Assembly: GCF_900187395.1 (NCBI RefSeq)
Contig: NZ_FYEZ01000001.1
Coordinates: 992,001 to 1,056,000 of the forward strand
Source: Kytococcus aerolatus
GTDB taxonomy: Bacteria > Actinomycetota > Actinomycetes > Actinomycetales > Dermatophilaceae
Length of the DNA stretch: 64,000 bases
Direction: 5' to 3'
The notes below the pieces were generated by a model. It made no database searches. It saw nothing but the letters and a program-made list of their open reading frames with translations, and had not been told where the DNA came from. Below are positions 1-8,438 of the stretch, piece by piece (position 1 is the first letter of the stretch; each line of letters opens with the position of its first letter). Made by a program: the position numbers and the translations under genes.

Positions 1-493
1 CGTGGCCTCCATCACCCGGCTCTCGGCCGGAGAGGCGATCAACGTGATCCCCCCGGAGGCGTCCCTCTCCGCGACCGTCCGCACCCTGTCCGACGAGTCG
101 ATCGCCGCCTTCCGCCAGGAGGCGACGCACCTGGCGGAGAGCATCGCGGCGGCCCACCACTGCACCGCCACCGTCGACTTCGACGAGCAGTACCCGGTGA
201 CCGTCAACGACGGCCCCCAGACCGAGCAGGCGGCGGCCTGGGCGGCTGAGCTCCTCGGGGCGGAGAACGTCGTGGAGGTCCCGACTCCCTTGATGGGCTC
301 CGAGGACTTCAGCTTCGTCGCCCGCGAGGTGCCCGGCACCTTCCTCTTCCTCGCCTGCAGCCCGCCCGGCACCGACCTCGAGACGGCCACCTACAACCAC
401 TCCCCGCTCGTCCTCTTCGACGACGCGGTCCTCCCCCGGCAGGCGGCCCTCCTGGCCGACTTCGCCATCCGGCGCCTGGACCAGGAGGCCTGA
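1..493 (+). CDS. M20-family amidohydrolase, C-terminal part (5' cut by window)
   Basis: Only the last 163 codons are inside the window; reading is open at the left edge, so the gene begins upstream. The segment carries C-terminal marks of the M20D group (hippurate / N-acyl-amino-acid hydrolases): an NVIPPEASLSATVRTL stretch near residue 15 from the dimerisation domain, the MGSEDFS motif with a metal-ligand Glu near residue 98, and a YNHSP motif close to the end. These enzymes hydrolyse amide bonds of N-acylated amino acids in the cytoplasm using a two-metal centre. The stop is one base before the GTG of a membrane-protein gene, and AGGAGG at 483-488 serves that gene, so the two are translationally coupled. 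The exact substrate cannot be read from the sequence. Confidence 0.85.
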   Translation, partial: VASITRLSAGEAINVIPPEASLSATVRTLSDESIAAFRQEATHLAESIAAAHHCTATVDFDEQYPVTVNDGPQTEQAAAWAAELLGAENVVEVPTPLMGSEDFSFVAREVPGTFLFLACSPPGTDLETATYNHSPLVLFDDAVLPRQAALLADFAIRRLDQEA

Positions 494-494
494 C

Positions 495-1664
495 GTGGAA
501 CCCGTGTTCGCAGCCGTCGCCGTGCTGGGCGCCATCGCCCTGGGCGAGATCGTCTCGATCGCCACCCGCGCACGTGTCCCCTCGATGCTCGTGGCCCTGC
601 TGGCGATGGTCGTCGCCGTCCAGCTCGGCTGGTTCCCGGCCAAGGTCGTGGAGTCCTCCGGGTTCGTGGCCATGAGCGCCATCCTCACGCCCGCGATCAT
701 GGTCCACATGGGCACGCTCCTGCCCATGTCGGTCCTGCGGGCCAACTGGAAGTCCGTGGTCATCACCGCCGGCGCGATGCTCGGTGCGTGCCTGATGATC
801 CTCCCGATCGTCAGCCAGTTCTTCGGCTACGGAACGGCCGTGGCCGGCGCAGGCCCGGTCGCGGGCGGCATCGTCTCCACCCTGCTCACCGTGGAAGGAC
901 TGCAGAGCGCCGGCTTCGACAAGCTGGCGACCATCCCGCCGCTGGTCATGATGCTGCAGTTCCTCCCGGCCATGCCCCTGACGAACTGGCTGCTCAAGCG
1001 GTACGCCGCGGACCTCGTCGGCCCGGACGGGAAGCTCGCCCAGGGCGGCCCGGCCCCGGCGGCGGTGGACTTCAACACCGTCGACGACTCCCGCCTGAAG
1101 CTGCCCGAGCAGGTCGTGCAGAGCCAGACCGTGCTCTTCTTCCTGCTCGTCGGCCTCGGTTCCCTCGGCTGGTGGCTCGGCGAGCTGAGTGGCGTGAGCT
1201 ACAGCCTCTGGGGCCTCGGCCTCGGTGTGCTGCTGGCGGCGCTCGGCTTCCTCCCGCAGCGGGCCATGGAGCGGGCGAACGCCTTCACCCCGGCCATGGT
1301 CGGCGTGATCGCGACGGTCATGGCTCCCCTGGCGCTCGCGTCGCTCGACGAGATCATCAACGCCCTCGCGGCGGTGACGACCATCCTGGTCATCGGCCTG
1401 CTCGGCATCGTCGTCGGGGGCTTCATCACCTCCAAGCTGGTCGGCTGGGACCCCCGGCTGGGTGTTCCGGTGGCCCTCACGGCGATGCTGGGGTTCCCGG
1501 CCGACTACATCATCAGCCAGGAGGTCGCCCGGAGCGCCTCCCCTGACGAGAAGGAGCAGGAGGCCGTCCTGGGGCACCTCCTCCCCCCGATGCTCGTCGG
1601 AGGCTTCGCCTCGGTGAGTGCCGGGTCGATCGTCATCGCGAGCGTGCTGGTCTCCACCTTGTGA
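495..1664 (+). CDS. Multi-pass membrane protein, probable transporter of unknown family
   Basis: 389 residues, almost entirely hydrophobic, with about ten predicted membrane segments and one polar loop near residues 175-205. The GTG start at 495 has an ideal AGGAGG at 483-488. The middle contains a Gly-rich re-entrant-looking stretch (AGAGPVAGGIVSTLLTVEG, around residue 120-140), as seen in some ion-coupled carboxylate or amino-acid transporters, and the C-terminal region is again Gly/Ser-rich. I do not recognise the family with certainty; a GltS-like or DUF3100-like carrier is possible. Direct coupling to the M20 amidohydrolase suggests that it carries the substrate or product of that enzyme, which is inference from context. 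Confidence 0.8.
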   Translation: MEPVFAAVAVLGAIALGEIVSIATRARVPSMLVALLAMVVAVQLGWFPAKVVESSGFVAMSAILTPAIMVHMGTLLPMSVLRANWKSVVITAGAMLGACLMILPIVSQFFGYGTAVAGAGPVAGGIVSTLLTVEGLQSAGFDKLATIPPLVMMLQFLPAMPLTNWLLKRYAADLVGPDGKLAQGGPAPAAVDFNTVDDSRLKLPEQVVQSQTVLFFLLVGLGSLGWWLGELSGVSYSLWGLGLGVLLAALGFLPQRAMERANAFTPAMVGVIATVMAPLALASLDEIINALAAVTTILVIGLLGIVVGGFITSKLVGWDPRLGVPVALTAMLGFPADYIISQEVARSASPDEKEQEAVLGHLLPPMLVGGFASVSAGSIVIASVLVSTL

Positions 1665-1679
1665 CACCGCCGTTCCCCC

Positions 1680-1725
1680 AGAAAGAGGGGGTCCGCACCG
1701 AGTTCGGTGCGGACCCCCTCTTTCT
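1680..1725. terminator. Bidirectional terminator, perfect 21-bp stem
   Basis: Arms pair from 1680 to 1725 without mismatch around a small loop, with an A-rich 5' end and a TTTCTT 3' end, so it reads as an intrinsic terminator on both strands. It lies exactly between the convergent stop codons at 1664 and 1775. Confidence 0.9.
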
Positions 1726-1774
1726 TCTGCTGAGGATGCCCCCCGTGGTCACTTCTGCGGAGGACGCCCCGCAC

Positions 1775-3013
1775 TCAGACGACCTCGGCGCCCTTCAGCC
1801 ACACCCGCAGGTCCCCGGCTCGCAGCTGCCCGAGGCGCTCCAGGTCCCCCTCGGGGACGGCGACCAGGCTGGCCGTGGCCTCCTTCTCGACCCGGCCGAG
1901 ATCCGGGCGGTTCAACAGGTCCGCCGCGGTGGAGGTGGCCGCACGGAGCGAGCCCTCCAGGGAGAGCCCGGCATCCTGGAGCAGCCCGATCTCCTCGAGG
2001 TTGGTGCCGTGCACGCCCACGCCGGCGTCCGTGCCCATCGCGATCTTCACCCCGGCCTCGATGGCGCGGCCGATGGACTCACGGTGCGCCTCCACCACAC
2101 GACGCGCCTTCTCCACGACCACGGGCGACAGCGAGGCCGCACCGGACTCGGCGCCCCGGATGACCTCGAGCGGGGCCTGGAGGGTGGGCACCAAGAAGGC
2201 GTCCTTCTCCAGGAAGAGGTCGATCGTCTCGTCGTCGAGGTAGATGCCGTGCTCGATGCTGCGCACCCCGGCCCGGAGGGCGTTCTGGATCCCGTCGGTC
2301 CCCTGGGCGTGGCTCATGACGTAGCTGCCCTGCCGACCGGCCTCCCCGACGACTGCCCTGATCTCCTCGTCGGTCATCTGGCTGTGCCGCGGGTCGTCCG
2401 TCGGCGAGAGCACTCCACCGGTGGAGCAGATCTTGATGTGGTCCGCACCGGCCCGGAAGAGCTCACGCGTGAGGCGGAGGAAATCATCAGCTCCGTCCGC
2501 CACGCTGCGGGGCCGCCCCGGGTGACGCTGGAAGAAGGGCAGGTCCGCTCCGGAGGCCGTGTGGTGGTCGCTGTGCCCGCCGGTCTGGCCGATGATCTGC
2601 ACCGCGATGGCCAGCTCGGGCCCCTCGACCCAGCCGCGCGCCAAGGCCTCCTTGACCCCCAGGTCAGCGCCACCGGCGTCCCGGGCGGCCGTCACACCGG
2701 TGCGCAGGGTGGCCCGGAGGTTCTGGACAGCCCGGAAGAACTCGAGGGAGAAGGGCTCGTGGACGGCCTCCAAGGAACCGGCACGTTCCGCGACCACGTG
2801 GACGTGGCAGTCGATGAACCCTGGGAGGAGCACCTGACCGGAGAGGTCCACCACGTTGCCCTCGGCAGGTGCCGCGCCGGACGGACGAATCTCCGTGATG
2901 CGAGTACCCTCCAGGACCACGTCCTGGGGGCCGTCGAGAAAGGTCATGCCGTCGAAGACGGATGCGCTGGTCAAGGTGAGGGGGCCGGGGACGGACTGTG
3001 CGATGTTCTTCAC
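1775..3013 (-). CDS. Metal-dependent amidohydrolase (prolidase / imidazolonepropionase-like)
   Basis: 412 residues from the GTG at 3013, chosen because AAGGAG (RC of 3019-3024) sits five bases upstream; longer in-frame extensions lack a site. The protein has the amidohydrolase-superfamily layout: an N-terminal beta sandwich, DCHVHV as the first metal-binding HxH, an IKICSTGGV segment whose Lys is the likely carboxylated metal bridge, SHAQGTDGI and SIEHGIYLD supplying the strand-5/6 histidines, and MGTDAGVG with the final Asp. This pattern is usual in the group of Xaa-Pro/Xaa-Arg dipeptidases and related cyclic amidases. It is cytosolic, single-gene, and convergent with the transporter-like gene. 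Substrate is not predictable from sequence alone. Confidence 0.85.
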   Translation of the reverse strand: MKNIAQSVPGPLTLTSASVFDGMTFLDGPQDVVLEGTRITEIRPSGAAPAEGNVVDLSGQVLLPGFIDCHVHVVAERAGSLEAVHEPFSLEFFRAVQNLRATLRTGVTAARDAGGADLGVKEALARGWVEGPELAIAVQIIGQTGGHSDHHTASGADLPFFQRHPGRPRSVADGADDFLRLTRELFRAGADHIKICSTGGVLSPTDDPRHSQMTDEEIRAVVGEAGRQGSYVMSHAQGTDGIQNALRAGVRSIEHGIYLDDETIDLFLEKDAFLVPTLQAPLEVIRGAESGAASLSPVVVEKARRVVEAHRESIGRAIEAGVKIAMGTDAGVGVHGTNLEEIGLLQDAGLSLEGSLRAATSTAADLLNRPDLGRVEKEATASLVAVPEGDLERLGQLRAGDLRVWLKGAEVV

Positions 3014-3252
3014 GGCGACTCCTTCAGCAGGGTGATCCACCCACCGTACGCACACCGTCACGAGGCGTCGAGACCCAGACCGCGCCCACTGCTCTTCCCG
3101 GAGATCCCGGGCCGTCCGCGCAGGTCCTGACCAGAGTAGCTTCCAAGACCCTGGCCACCCTTCGGGCACCGTGACGACAGCCTGGTAGAGCGCCGAGACA
3201 CATCGGCACCGAAGCAGCCTCGCGCCAACGAGCCTCTTTCCCGGCGCGGGTC

Positions 3253-3258
3253 TATCGT
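3253..3258 (+). promoter_or_regulatory. Possible -10 box (TATCGT) for the lipoprotein gene
   Basis: TATCGT lies about 33 bases before the ATG at 3292, with no convincing -35. The intergenic stretch 3014-3291 otherwise shows nothing clear. Confidence 0.35.
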
Positions 3259-3291
3259 GGACCGTCCCATCACCGAGCGACCGGGGGCCAC

Positions 3292-3879
3292 ATGAGCTGG
3301 AGCCACACCCGACAACTCACCAGCACGCTGCTCGTACTGCCCCTGCTCGCGGGCTGCTTGGGGGCATCGGACGAACCGGCCAGCCACGACGGCAGCTCGC
3401 CGACCTCCCCACCACCGGGACCGAGCGCCTCGGCGAGGCCGGCCCCGCCCCAGCCGAGCCGAACCCCCACCACGCCCCCGGACGAGGCCACCACGGAGCC
3501 ACCCAGGAAGGGCTCGACAGCGAAGGCCCGGGACGACCGTCGCGGGGAGCCCGGGGCGGTGAGCGCAGCACGATCGGACCCCGACAAGCCCTTCGGCGGG
3601 ATGACCCTGCTGATCGGGAGCACCAACCCGCTGGACCGCGCCGAGGCGTGTGCCTTCGTGGAGGCCTTCACGGCCCAGTCTCCCGAGAACGTGCTGGCGG
3701 ACCGGCAGGGAGCGGTGACCGCCCTCGCGGCCTTCGCCCACGTGGCACCGCGAGACCTGGCGGGGCTTGCGCTGGCCCTCCAGTCCGAGACCAGAGGGGC
3801 CGCCGGCGACGAGCAGCTCGACCCTCAGGTCCGGGGGCTGACGAGCAGCATGCAGCAGATGTGCGCCAGCAGCCGCTGA
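3292..3879 (+). CDS. Predicted lipoprotein of unknown function
   Basis: 195 residues. The N-terminus is a lipoprotein signal peptide: a short charged start, a hydrophobic run, and the lipobox LLAGC with Cys near residue 19. Residues 20-90 form a Ser/Pro/Thr-rich linker typical of surface-anchored actinobacterial lipoproteins, and the last 90 residues form a compact mainly helical domain with two cysteines (ACAF and MCAS), possibly a disulfide. No family is recognised. Flanked by its own promoter region and a convergent HAD-phosphatase gene. Confidence 0.75.
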   Translation: MSWSHTRQLTSTLLVLPLLAGCLGASDEPASHDGSSPTSPPPGPSASARPAPPQPSRTPTTPPDEATTEPPRKGSTAKARDDRRGEPGAVSAARSDPDKPFGGMTLLIGSTNPLDRAEACAFVEAFTAQSPENVLADRQGAVTALAAFAHVAPRDLAGLALALQSETRGAAGDEQLDPQVRGLTSSMQQMCASSR

Positions 3880-3886
3880 CCGGCCG

Positions 3887-3930
3887 GCCCACCGTTCCCG
3901 CTGCCCTCGGGCCACCGGGACGTGGTGGGC
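3887..3930. terminator. Hairpin between convergent genes
   Basis: GCCCACC at 3887-3893 pairs with GGTGGGC at 3924-3930, with an inner CCCG/CGGG stem. No T-tract. It sits between the stops at 3879 and 3934. Confidence 0.5.
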
Positions 3931-3933
3931 ACC

Positions 3934-4374
3934 TCAGCCCCCGTCGGCCACCTGGAGCACCGTGAGCCCGCGCTCCCGCCACATGGCCACCACGCCCGGG
4001 CGGTCCTCCAGGACGCACACCACGCGATAGCGGCCGGCCACGTGCTGCTCGAAGAGCTCGGCCTTGGTGAGGACGTCCTTGCGGAAGTCGCGGCGACGGC
4101 GCATGAGCACCGGTTCCTCCTCGGTGCGGCCGACGTGCTCGGCGAGCCATGCCTCGGTGTCGCGGCGCGACTCCTCGCTGCGGCCGGTGCAGAAGAGGAC
4201 CCGGTGACCGGCAGCGCGGAGGGCGGTGACGACGGCGATCACGTCGGGCACCGGGGCGTCCCGGGAGACCAGCCCCCAGTCGAAGGGCCCCCGGTCGGTG
4301 ATCGTGGCGACTGTGCCGTCCACGTCCACCAGCACGGCCGTGGGCAGCTCCGCCGGGGTGGTGCTCGTGGTCAT
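3934..4374 (-). CDS. HAD-superfamily phosphatase, polynucleotide 3'-phosphatase-like
   Basis: 146 residues from the ATG at 4374, preferred because GAGG (4384-4387, reverse strand) lies nine bases upstream. HAD motif I is VDVDGTVA (two catalytic Asp), motif II is FCTGRSE, motif III lies in the RKDVLTKAEL stretch (Lys), and motif IV is VLEDRPG near residue 125. The short insert-free layout with an RRxxDxRKDxxxK segment resembles the phosphatase half of Pnkp-type polynucleotide kinases, which removes 3'-phosphates from nucleic-acid ends. That family link is probable, but the nucleic-acid substrate is inferred. Stands alone between two lipoprotein genes. Confidence 0.8.
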   Translation of the reverse strand: MTTSTTPAELPTAVLVDVDGTVATITDRGPFDWGLVSRDAPVPDVIAVVTALRAAGHRVLFCTGRSEESRRDTEAWLAEHVGRTEEEPVLMRRRRDFRKDVLTKAELFEQHVAGRYRVVCVLEDRPGVVAMWRERGLTVLQVADGG

Positions 4375-4452
4375 GCGCGGCATCCTCGCAGGCCGGATGA
4401 CGTGAGCCCGCGGCACCGGCGGATGCCGCACCGCGGCGGTGGGTCGGATTTC

Positions 4453-4482
4453 TTGACCGAACCCTTACCTACTGCTGTGGAT
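4453..4482 (+). promoter_or_regulatory. Candidate sigma-70-type promoter for the DUF6318 gene
   Basis: TTGACC at 4453-4458 is followed after 18 bases by GTGGAT at 4477-4482; the coding start is at 4557. The -35 is good and the -10 weak. Confidence 0.4.
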
Positions 4483-4556
4483 TTTCGCCGCCAGGCCGGG
4501 CTGTCTTCTGCCAAGGTGTGATTCAACCCACACTCACCTCTGGAGGCCCTGTCACC

Positions 4557-5258
4557 ATGCGGAACTCACCCACGCTCACCCACCTGCTGACCGTGCTCGG
4601 CAGCACGGCCCTGCTGGCTGGCTGCACCGCCGAGGCCGGCGACGAGACCGACTCGCCCAGCACCCCGCCTGCTGCCAGCAGCGCACCCCGCGCGAGCACC
4701 GGTGAGACCTCCACCAGCCCCGACGGGGGCAGCCACGACAGCGCCAGCGAGACGACGGACGCCACCCCCGACACCAGCCCCTCCCCGCCGAAGGAGCCCT
4801 CCAGCAAGCCCACGGACGACGGGCCTCCGGCCATGCCCGCCGTGGCCAAGGAGAACTCCGAGGAGGGCGCCGAGGCCTTCGCGCTGTGGTACGTCGAGAC
4901 GCTGAACTACCTGTACCAGCACCCCGAGACGGGCATCCTGGAGAAGTACGCCGGCCCGGACTGTAAGACATGTCAGCGGCACATTGACCTCGTGGAGGAG
5001 GGCAAAGACACCGGAGTGGTCGCCACAGGAAACCTTCACAAGATCACCGGCAGTCGAGCACTCCCCGGCCAAGGGGGATCTACTGAGGTGACTGTCACCT
5101 TCGACCAAGAGGCCACAGACTTCATCAATAAAAATGGCGCCGTCAAGGAGTCCGTGCCCGACGAAGGCCAACTGGGCTACATTTTCGACCTAAACTTCCA
5201 AGATCGATGGGAGATCCTCACGATCCAGTATAACGTGAATCGGGCACCAGTCGAATGA
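4557..5258 (+). CDS. DUF6318-type lipoprotein
   Basis: 233 residues from the ATG at 4557, which has GGAGG at 4542-4546; the longer in-frame start lacks a site and would bury the signal peptide. The signal peptide ends in a LLAGC lipobox, followed by about 75 residues of Ser/Thr/Asp/Pro-rich linker. The folded domain starts near residue 100 (AKENSEEGAEAFALWYVETL), and contains the DCKTCQRH cysteine pair, both marks of the DUF6318 family found at the surface of Micrococcales. Function unknown. The 3' third (from about 4960) is clearly poorer in GC than the 5' part. The stop overlaps the next start as ATGA. Confidence 0.75.
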   Translation: MRNSPTLTHLLTVLGSTALLAGCTAEAGDETDSPSTPPAASSAPRASTGETSTSPDGGSHDSASETTDATPDTSPSPPKEPSSKPTDDGPPAMPAVAKENSEEGAEAFALWYVETLNYLYQHPETGILEKYAGPDCKTCQRHIDLVEEGKDTGVVATGNLHKITGSRALPGQGGSTEVTVTFDQEATDFINKNGAVKESVPDEGQLGYIFDLNFQDRWEILTIQYNVNRAPVE

Positions 5259-6130
5259 TTTTCGCGACCATCCTCGCCGCCACCGGAGCCTCTGACTGCG
5301 GCCACCTCGCCGTCTGTCGCGAAACACCGGACGGAATCGTCGCGGGCATGACACTGAGGGAAACCCGCGAACTAGTGAATGAGTTGCCACCCAACTCCAA
5401 ACAGCCGGACCCTGCAGAACCCCCAACTTTCTATTACCAGTACACCGCCGTTCCCAACTGCCCCGGCCGCCGCAACGGGGACATCGAGGGGAACGACTGC
5501 GACCTGTCACGTCACCGATGCGATGGCAATGTCTTGGGTGACGGGCCCTTCATGATGATCGTCCGACGAGAGATGCGGTCTGAGGACGACACTCCAGTCT
5601 CTTCGTGGATGGACCTCGACGCCACCTGCTTCCCCGATGCGATGCCGCCCCGCTCCGGGGTCCCCGGTGCCGAGCTCGCCCGCAAGGCCTTCGACACCAC
5701 CACGTTCGCGGCTCCCGTTCCCGAGTGGCAGCCGCCCACCGACGACGCGCTGGTCAACAAGCCCGTCTTCTTCATGGCCGGCTTCGCCGAGGAGGGCTAC
5801 GAGGACGGTGAGGTCCGACGTCTCGACCCCGCCGACATGCTCGGCCACGACCTGTCGATCCGTCCCCGCCTGATCGACGTGACCTACGACTTCGGCGACG
5901 GCACCACGCACGGCCCCACCGACGACCTGGGCGGCCCCTGGCCCGACGGCACCGTCACCCACACGTACTCAGGCACCGGCACGGTCTCCCCGGAGGTCAC
6001 CGCCACCTACACCGCCGACTACCGCCTCGACGGTGGACCGTGGACGCCCGTCCCCCACCAGGTCACCCTGACGAGCGAACCGCAGGAGCTCACGCTGGTC
6101 GAGTACCTCACCCGCAACACCACTCGGTGA
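5255..6130 (+). CDS. PKD-like-domain protein of unknown function, coupled to the DUF6318 gene
   Basis: 291 residues, ATG overlapping the upstream stop by four bases. No strong signal peptide is visible; the first 20 residues are only mildly hydrophobic. Residues 195-260 look like a PKD-type beta-sandwich (DVTYDFGDGTTHGP followed by VTHTYSGTGTVSPEVTATY), usually an extracellular protein- or sugar-binding module. Several Cys in the first 130 residues suggest disulfides. The first 380 bases share the low-GC character of the end of the DUF6318 gene. Pairs of this kind are common in Micrococcales surface loci, so a cell-surface role is likely but unproven. Confidence 0.7.
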   Translation: MIFATILAATGASDCGHLAVCRETPDGIVAGMTLRETRELVNELPPNSKQPDPAEPPTFYYQYTAVPNCPGRRNGDIEGNDCDLSRHRCDGNVLGDGPFMMIVRREMRSEDDTPVSSWMDLDATCFPDAMPPRSGVPGAELARKAFDTTTFAAPVPEWQPPTDDALVNKPVFFMAGFAEEGYEDGEVRRLDPADMLGHDLSIRPRLIDVTYDFGDGTTHGPTDDLGGPWPDGTVTHTYSGTGTVSPEVTATYTADYRLDGGPWTPVPHQVTLTSEPQELTLVEYLTRNTTR

Positions 6131-6176
6131 GCAACCCGCCGGCGAGAACCCGACCCCGCAGCGAGACACTGCTGAC

Positions 6177-6839
6177 ATGACGACCCCTGACTCCCCCGAC
6201 GCGACGCCCCAGCACCACGGGCACCAGCGCGCCGAGCACCCGCCGGAGAGCGCCGAGCACTGGGACGAGATGTACGCCGAGGGGACCCGCTGGAGCGGCC
6301 ACCCGAACGAGGCTCTGACCGCCGAGGCCGCCGGCCTCGCCCCGGGGCGCGCACTGGACGTGGGCTGCGGCGAGGGCGCCGATGCCGTGTGGCTCGCCCA
6401 GCAGGGCTGGGAGGTGACGGCGCTGGACATCTCCCAGCACGCGGTGGAGCACACCCTGGCCGCAGCGGACCGGGCCGGGGTGCGGGTCACCGGGGTCGCC
6501 AGCCCCCTCCAGGAGGCCGAGCTCGAGGCCGGCCGCTTCGACCTGGTGGTGGCCATGTACCCGGTGCTGCAGCGCACCGCGGAGCAGGTGGCCGAGAGGC
6601 GGCTGGCCGAGCTGGTCGCCCCGGGAGGCACCCTGCTCTTCGTCCACCACGTCATCGACCCCGCCGACACCCACGAGGGCGGCTTCGACCCGACGCGCTT
6701 CCTCACCCCCGACGCGGTCCGCGACAGGCTGGGCCCGGAGTGGGAGGTCGTCACCGACGAGCTGCGCACCCGGCACGTGACCGAGGGCGCCGGGGCCCAC
6801 CGCAGCGAGGACCACGTGGTGCGGGCCCGCCGCCGCTGA
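6177..6839 (+). CDS. Class I SAM-dependent methyltransferase
   Basis: 220 residues. SAM-binding motif I is ALDVGCGEGADAVWLA (about residues 58-73), followed by the acidic motif II residue in VTALDISQHAV, and a post-motif FDLVVAMYPVL. The N-terminal HWDEMYAEG(T)RWSG segment is typical of the small Tehb/UbiE-like methyltransferases that detoxify or modify small molecules. The target is unknown. A GACACT hexamer six bases before the ATG may be the -10 of a leaderless transcript. Monocistronic. Confidence 0.85.
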   Translation: MTTPDSPDATPQHHGHQRAEHPPESAEHWDEMYAEGTRWSGHPNEALTAEAAGLAPGRALDVGCGEGADAVWLAQQGWEVTALDISQHAVEHTLAAADRAGVRVTGVASPLQEAELEAGRFDLVVAMYPVLQRTAEQVAERRLAELVAPGGTLLFVHHVIDPADTHEGGFDPTRFLTPDAVRDRLGPEWEVVTDELRTRHVTEGAGAHRSEDHVVRARRR

Positions 6840-6926
6840 GCACCCACCCCGACACCACGGCGCCGAGCGACCCCGGAACGCACCCGGGTGGCGCGCACAG
6901 CCACCGCCGAGGGCCCACCGTGCCCG

Positions 6927-6932
6927 TAGGCT
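6927..6932 (+). promoter_or_regulatory. -10 box TAGGCT of a likely leaderless transcript
   Basis: Seven bases separate the hexamer from the GTG at 6940, and no ribosome-binding site is present, so transcription probably begins at the start codon. Confidence 0.55.
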
Positions 6933-6939
6933 CCCGAGC

Positions 6940-8061
6940 GTGAGCACCCGCCTCGAAGAGACCTCCGCCACCCCTCCCACCACGGCCGGCGGCCACAGCG
7001 CGCCCGCCGGCCCCCTCGCCGGCCTGCTCGGGCTCGCGGCGCTGGTCATCATCGCCGCGGGGATCCGGGCCCAGGCCGGCATGCTCGGTCCGATGTTCCT
7101 GGGCCTGACCCTCGTCGTCACCGCCTACCCGATGGTGACCTGGCTGCGCGCCCGCAGGGTTCCCGGACCGCTGGCCACGCTGGCCTCCTTGGTGGCCGTC
7201 TACGCGGTGCTGGCCGCGATCATCGCCGCCATGGTCTGGTCCGTGCTGCGCCTGGTGGACGTCATGCCGCAGTACCTCGAGCAGGGGCGCGATCTCTACC
7301 AGCAGGCGATCGACCTGCTGGCCGGTTACGGCGTCGAGGAGTCCCAGCTGGAGGAGCTCATGAGCTCGATCGACCCCCAGCAGATCGCCTCCCTCGTCCA
7401 GAGCCTGGCCTCGCAGCTGTCCAGCGGCGCCTCCCTGCTGGTGCTGCTCCTCACCGGGCTGATCTTCCTGGTGCTCGACACCGGCTCGGTGGAGAAGCGC
7501 ATGGCCGTGCTGACCGACCAGAACCCCCGAGCGGCCGCGGCGTTCACGGACTTCGCCCGCCGCGTCCGCTCCTACTGGGTGGTCACCACCGTCTTCGGCC
7601 TGCTGGTGGCCGTGGTCGACGTGGTCTTCCTGCTGGCCCTCGGCATCCCGCTGGCGCTCACCTGGGGTGTGTTCTCCTTCGTCACCAACTACATCCCCAA
7701 CGTCGGCTTCGTCATCGGCCTCGTCCCGCCCATGCTCATCGCCCTGCTGGAGAAGGGGCCCGTGATGGCCGTGGTGGTGGCCGTCGGCTACTGGGCCATC
7801 AACTTCATCGCCCAGACGGTCATCCAGCCCCGCGTCACCGGCGACATGGTCGGCCTCAACGCCACGGTGATCTTCATCAGCCTCATCGTGTGGGCCTACC
7901 TGCTCGGCCCGCTCGGGGCCCTGGTGGCGGTGCCGGCCACGATCTTCATGAAGGCCGTGCTGGTGGACCACGTGCCGGGCAACCGGTGGCTCACGGCACT
8001 GCTGGGCGCCGAGCCGCGCCCGGAGCAGGCGCCGGCCGACACCCCGCAGACCACGACCTGA
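6940..8061 (+). CDS. AI-2E family transporter (PerM/YdiK type membrane protein)
   Basis: 373 residues with eight membrane segments in the family's usual distribution: paired helices at about residues 28-60 and 70-110, a large amphipathic extracytoplasmic segment at 110-190, then helices through residue 350. The C-terminal signature (NYIPNVGF, PPMLIALLEKGP, NFIAQTVIQPRVTG, LGPLGALVAVP) is diagnostic for the family. Members export autoinducer-2 or other small solutes, or act in Na+ exchange, and most actinobacterial members have no assigned substrate. GTG start without Shine-Dalgarno, consistent with the -10 box just upstream. Confidence 0.9.
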   Translation: MSTRLEETSATPPTTAGGHSAPAGPLAGLLGLAALVIIAAGIRAQAGMLGPMFLGLTLVVTAYPMVTWLRARRVPGPLATLASLVAVYAVLAAIIAAMVWSVLRLVDVMPQYLEQGRDLYQQAIDLLAGYGVEESQLEELMSSIDPQQIASLVQSLASQLSSGASLLVLLLTGLIFLVLDTGSVEKRMAVLTDQNPRAAAAFTDFARRVRSYWVVTTVFGLLVAVVDVVFLLALGIPLALTWGVFSFVTNYIPNVGFVIGLVPPMLIALLEKGPVMAVVVAVGYWAINFIAQTVIQPRVTGDMVGLNATVIFISLIVWAYLLGPLGALVAVPATIFMKAVLVDHVPGNRWLTALLGAEPRPEQAPADTPQTTT

Positions 8062-8092
8062 GGCCGCATCCGCTGCCCCGCGGCGCCCTGCA

Positions 8093-8133
8093 CGAGAGAA
8101 AGGCCGGAAGCCTTGGCTTCCGGCCCTCTCTCG
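8093..8133 (+). terminator. Hairpin terminator after the AI-2E transporter gene
   Basis: GGCCGGAAGCC (8102-8112) and GGCTTCCGGCC (8115-8125) form an 11-bp stem extended by CGAGAGA/TCTCTCG. No T-tract follows. Confidence 0.65.
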
Positions 8134-8425
8134 TCCCGTGCGGTGGTCCTTTTCAGGCGTCCCTCCACCGTTCGGATCAGAGAAACACTCAACGGGAGAT
8201 CCCATTCCCCGTCTCAGCAGGACCAACTCTCCCCCACGGATCTGCTTCGCGCCAGCCAGAACGACCCTGAACCGGGAAAGATCACCAAACCTTTACCTTC
8301 CCGTGCTGCCGGTCACAGGCCGACTCCGCCCCGGGCCCCGACCGCACCGTGCTCCCGGGCCCCAGCCCCGCCAGCCTCGCCCGGCCCGCCCTCGTTCGAC
8401 CACGGCTCCCGTTCCTCCCCACGAC
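8134..8425. other. Intergenic stretch without a gene
   Basis: About 290 bases between the terminator and the next promoter. GC is lower than in the neighbours, especially 8150-8300. I see no convincing ORF, RNA fold or repeat here. Confidence 0.5.
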
Positions 8426-8431
8426 TAGGGT
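8426..8431 (+). promoter_or_regulatory. -10 box TAGGGT of a likely leaderless transcript
   Basis: TAGGGT is followed by seven bases and then the ATG at 8439; no ribosome-binding site. Confidence 0.6.
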
Positions 8432-8438
8432 GGACGAC

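Noticed and set aside
2-493. GTG at position 2 as the true start of the first gene
   Set aside because: It lies in the middle of the conserved M20 dimerisation domain, so the gene must begin upstream of the window.
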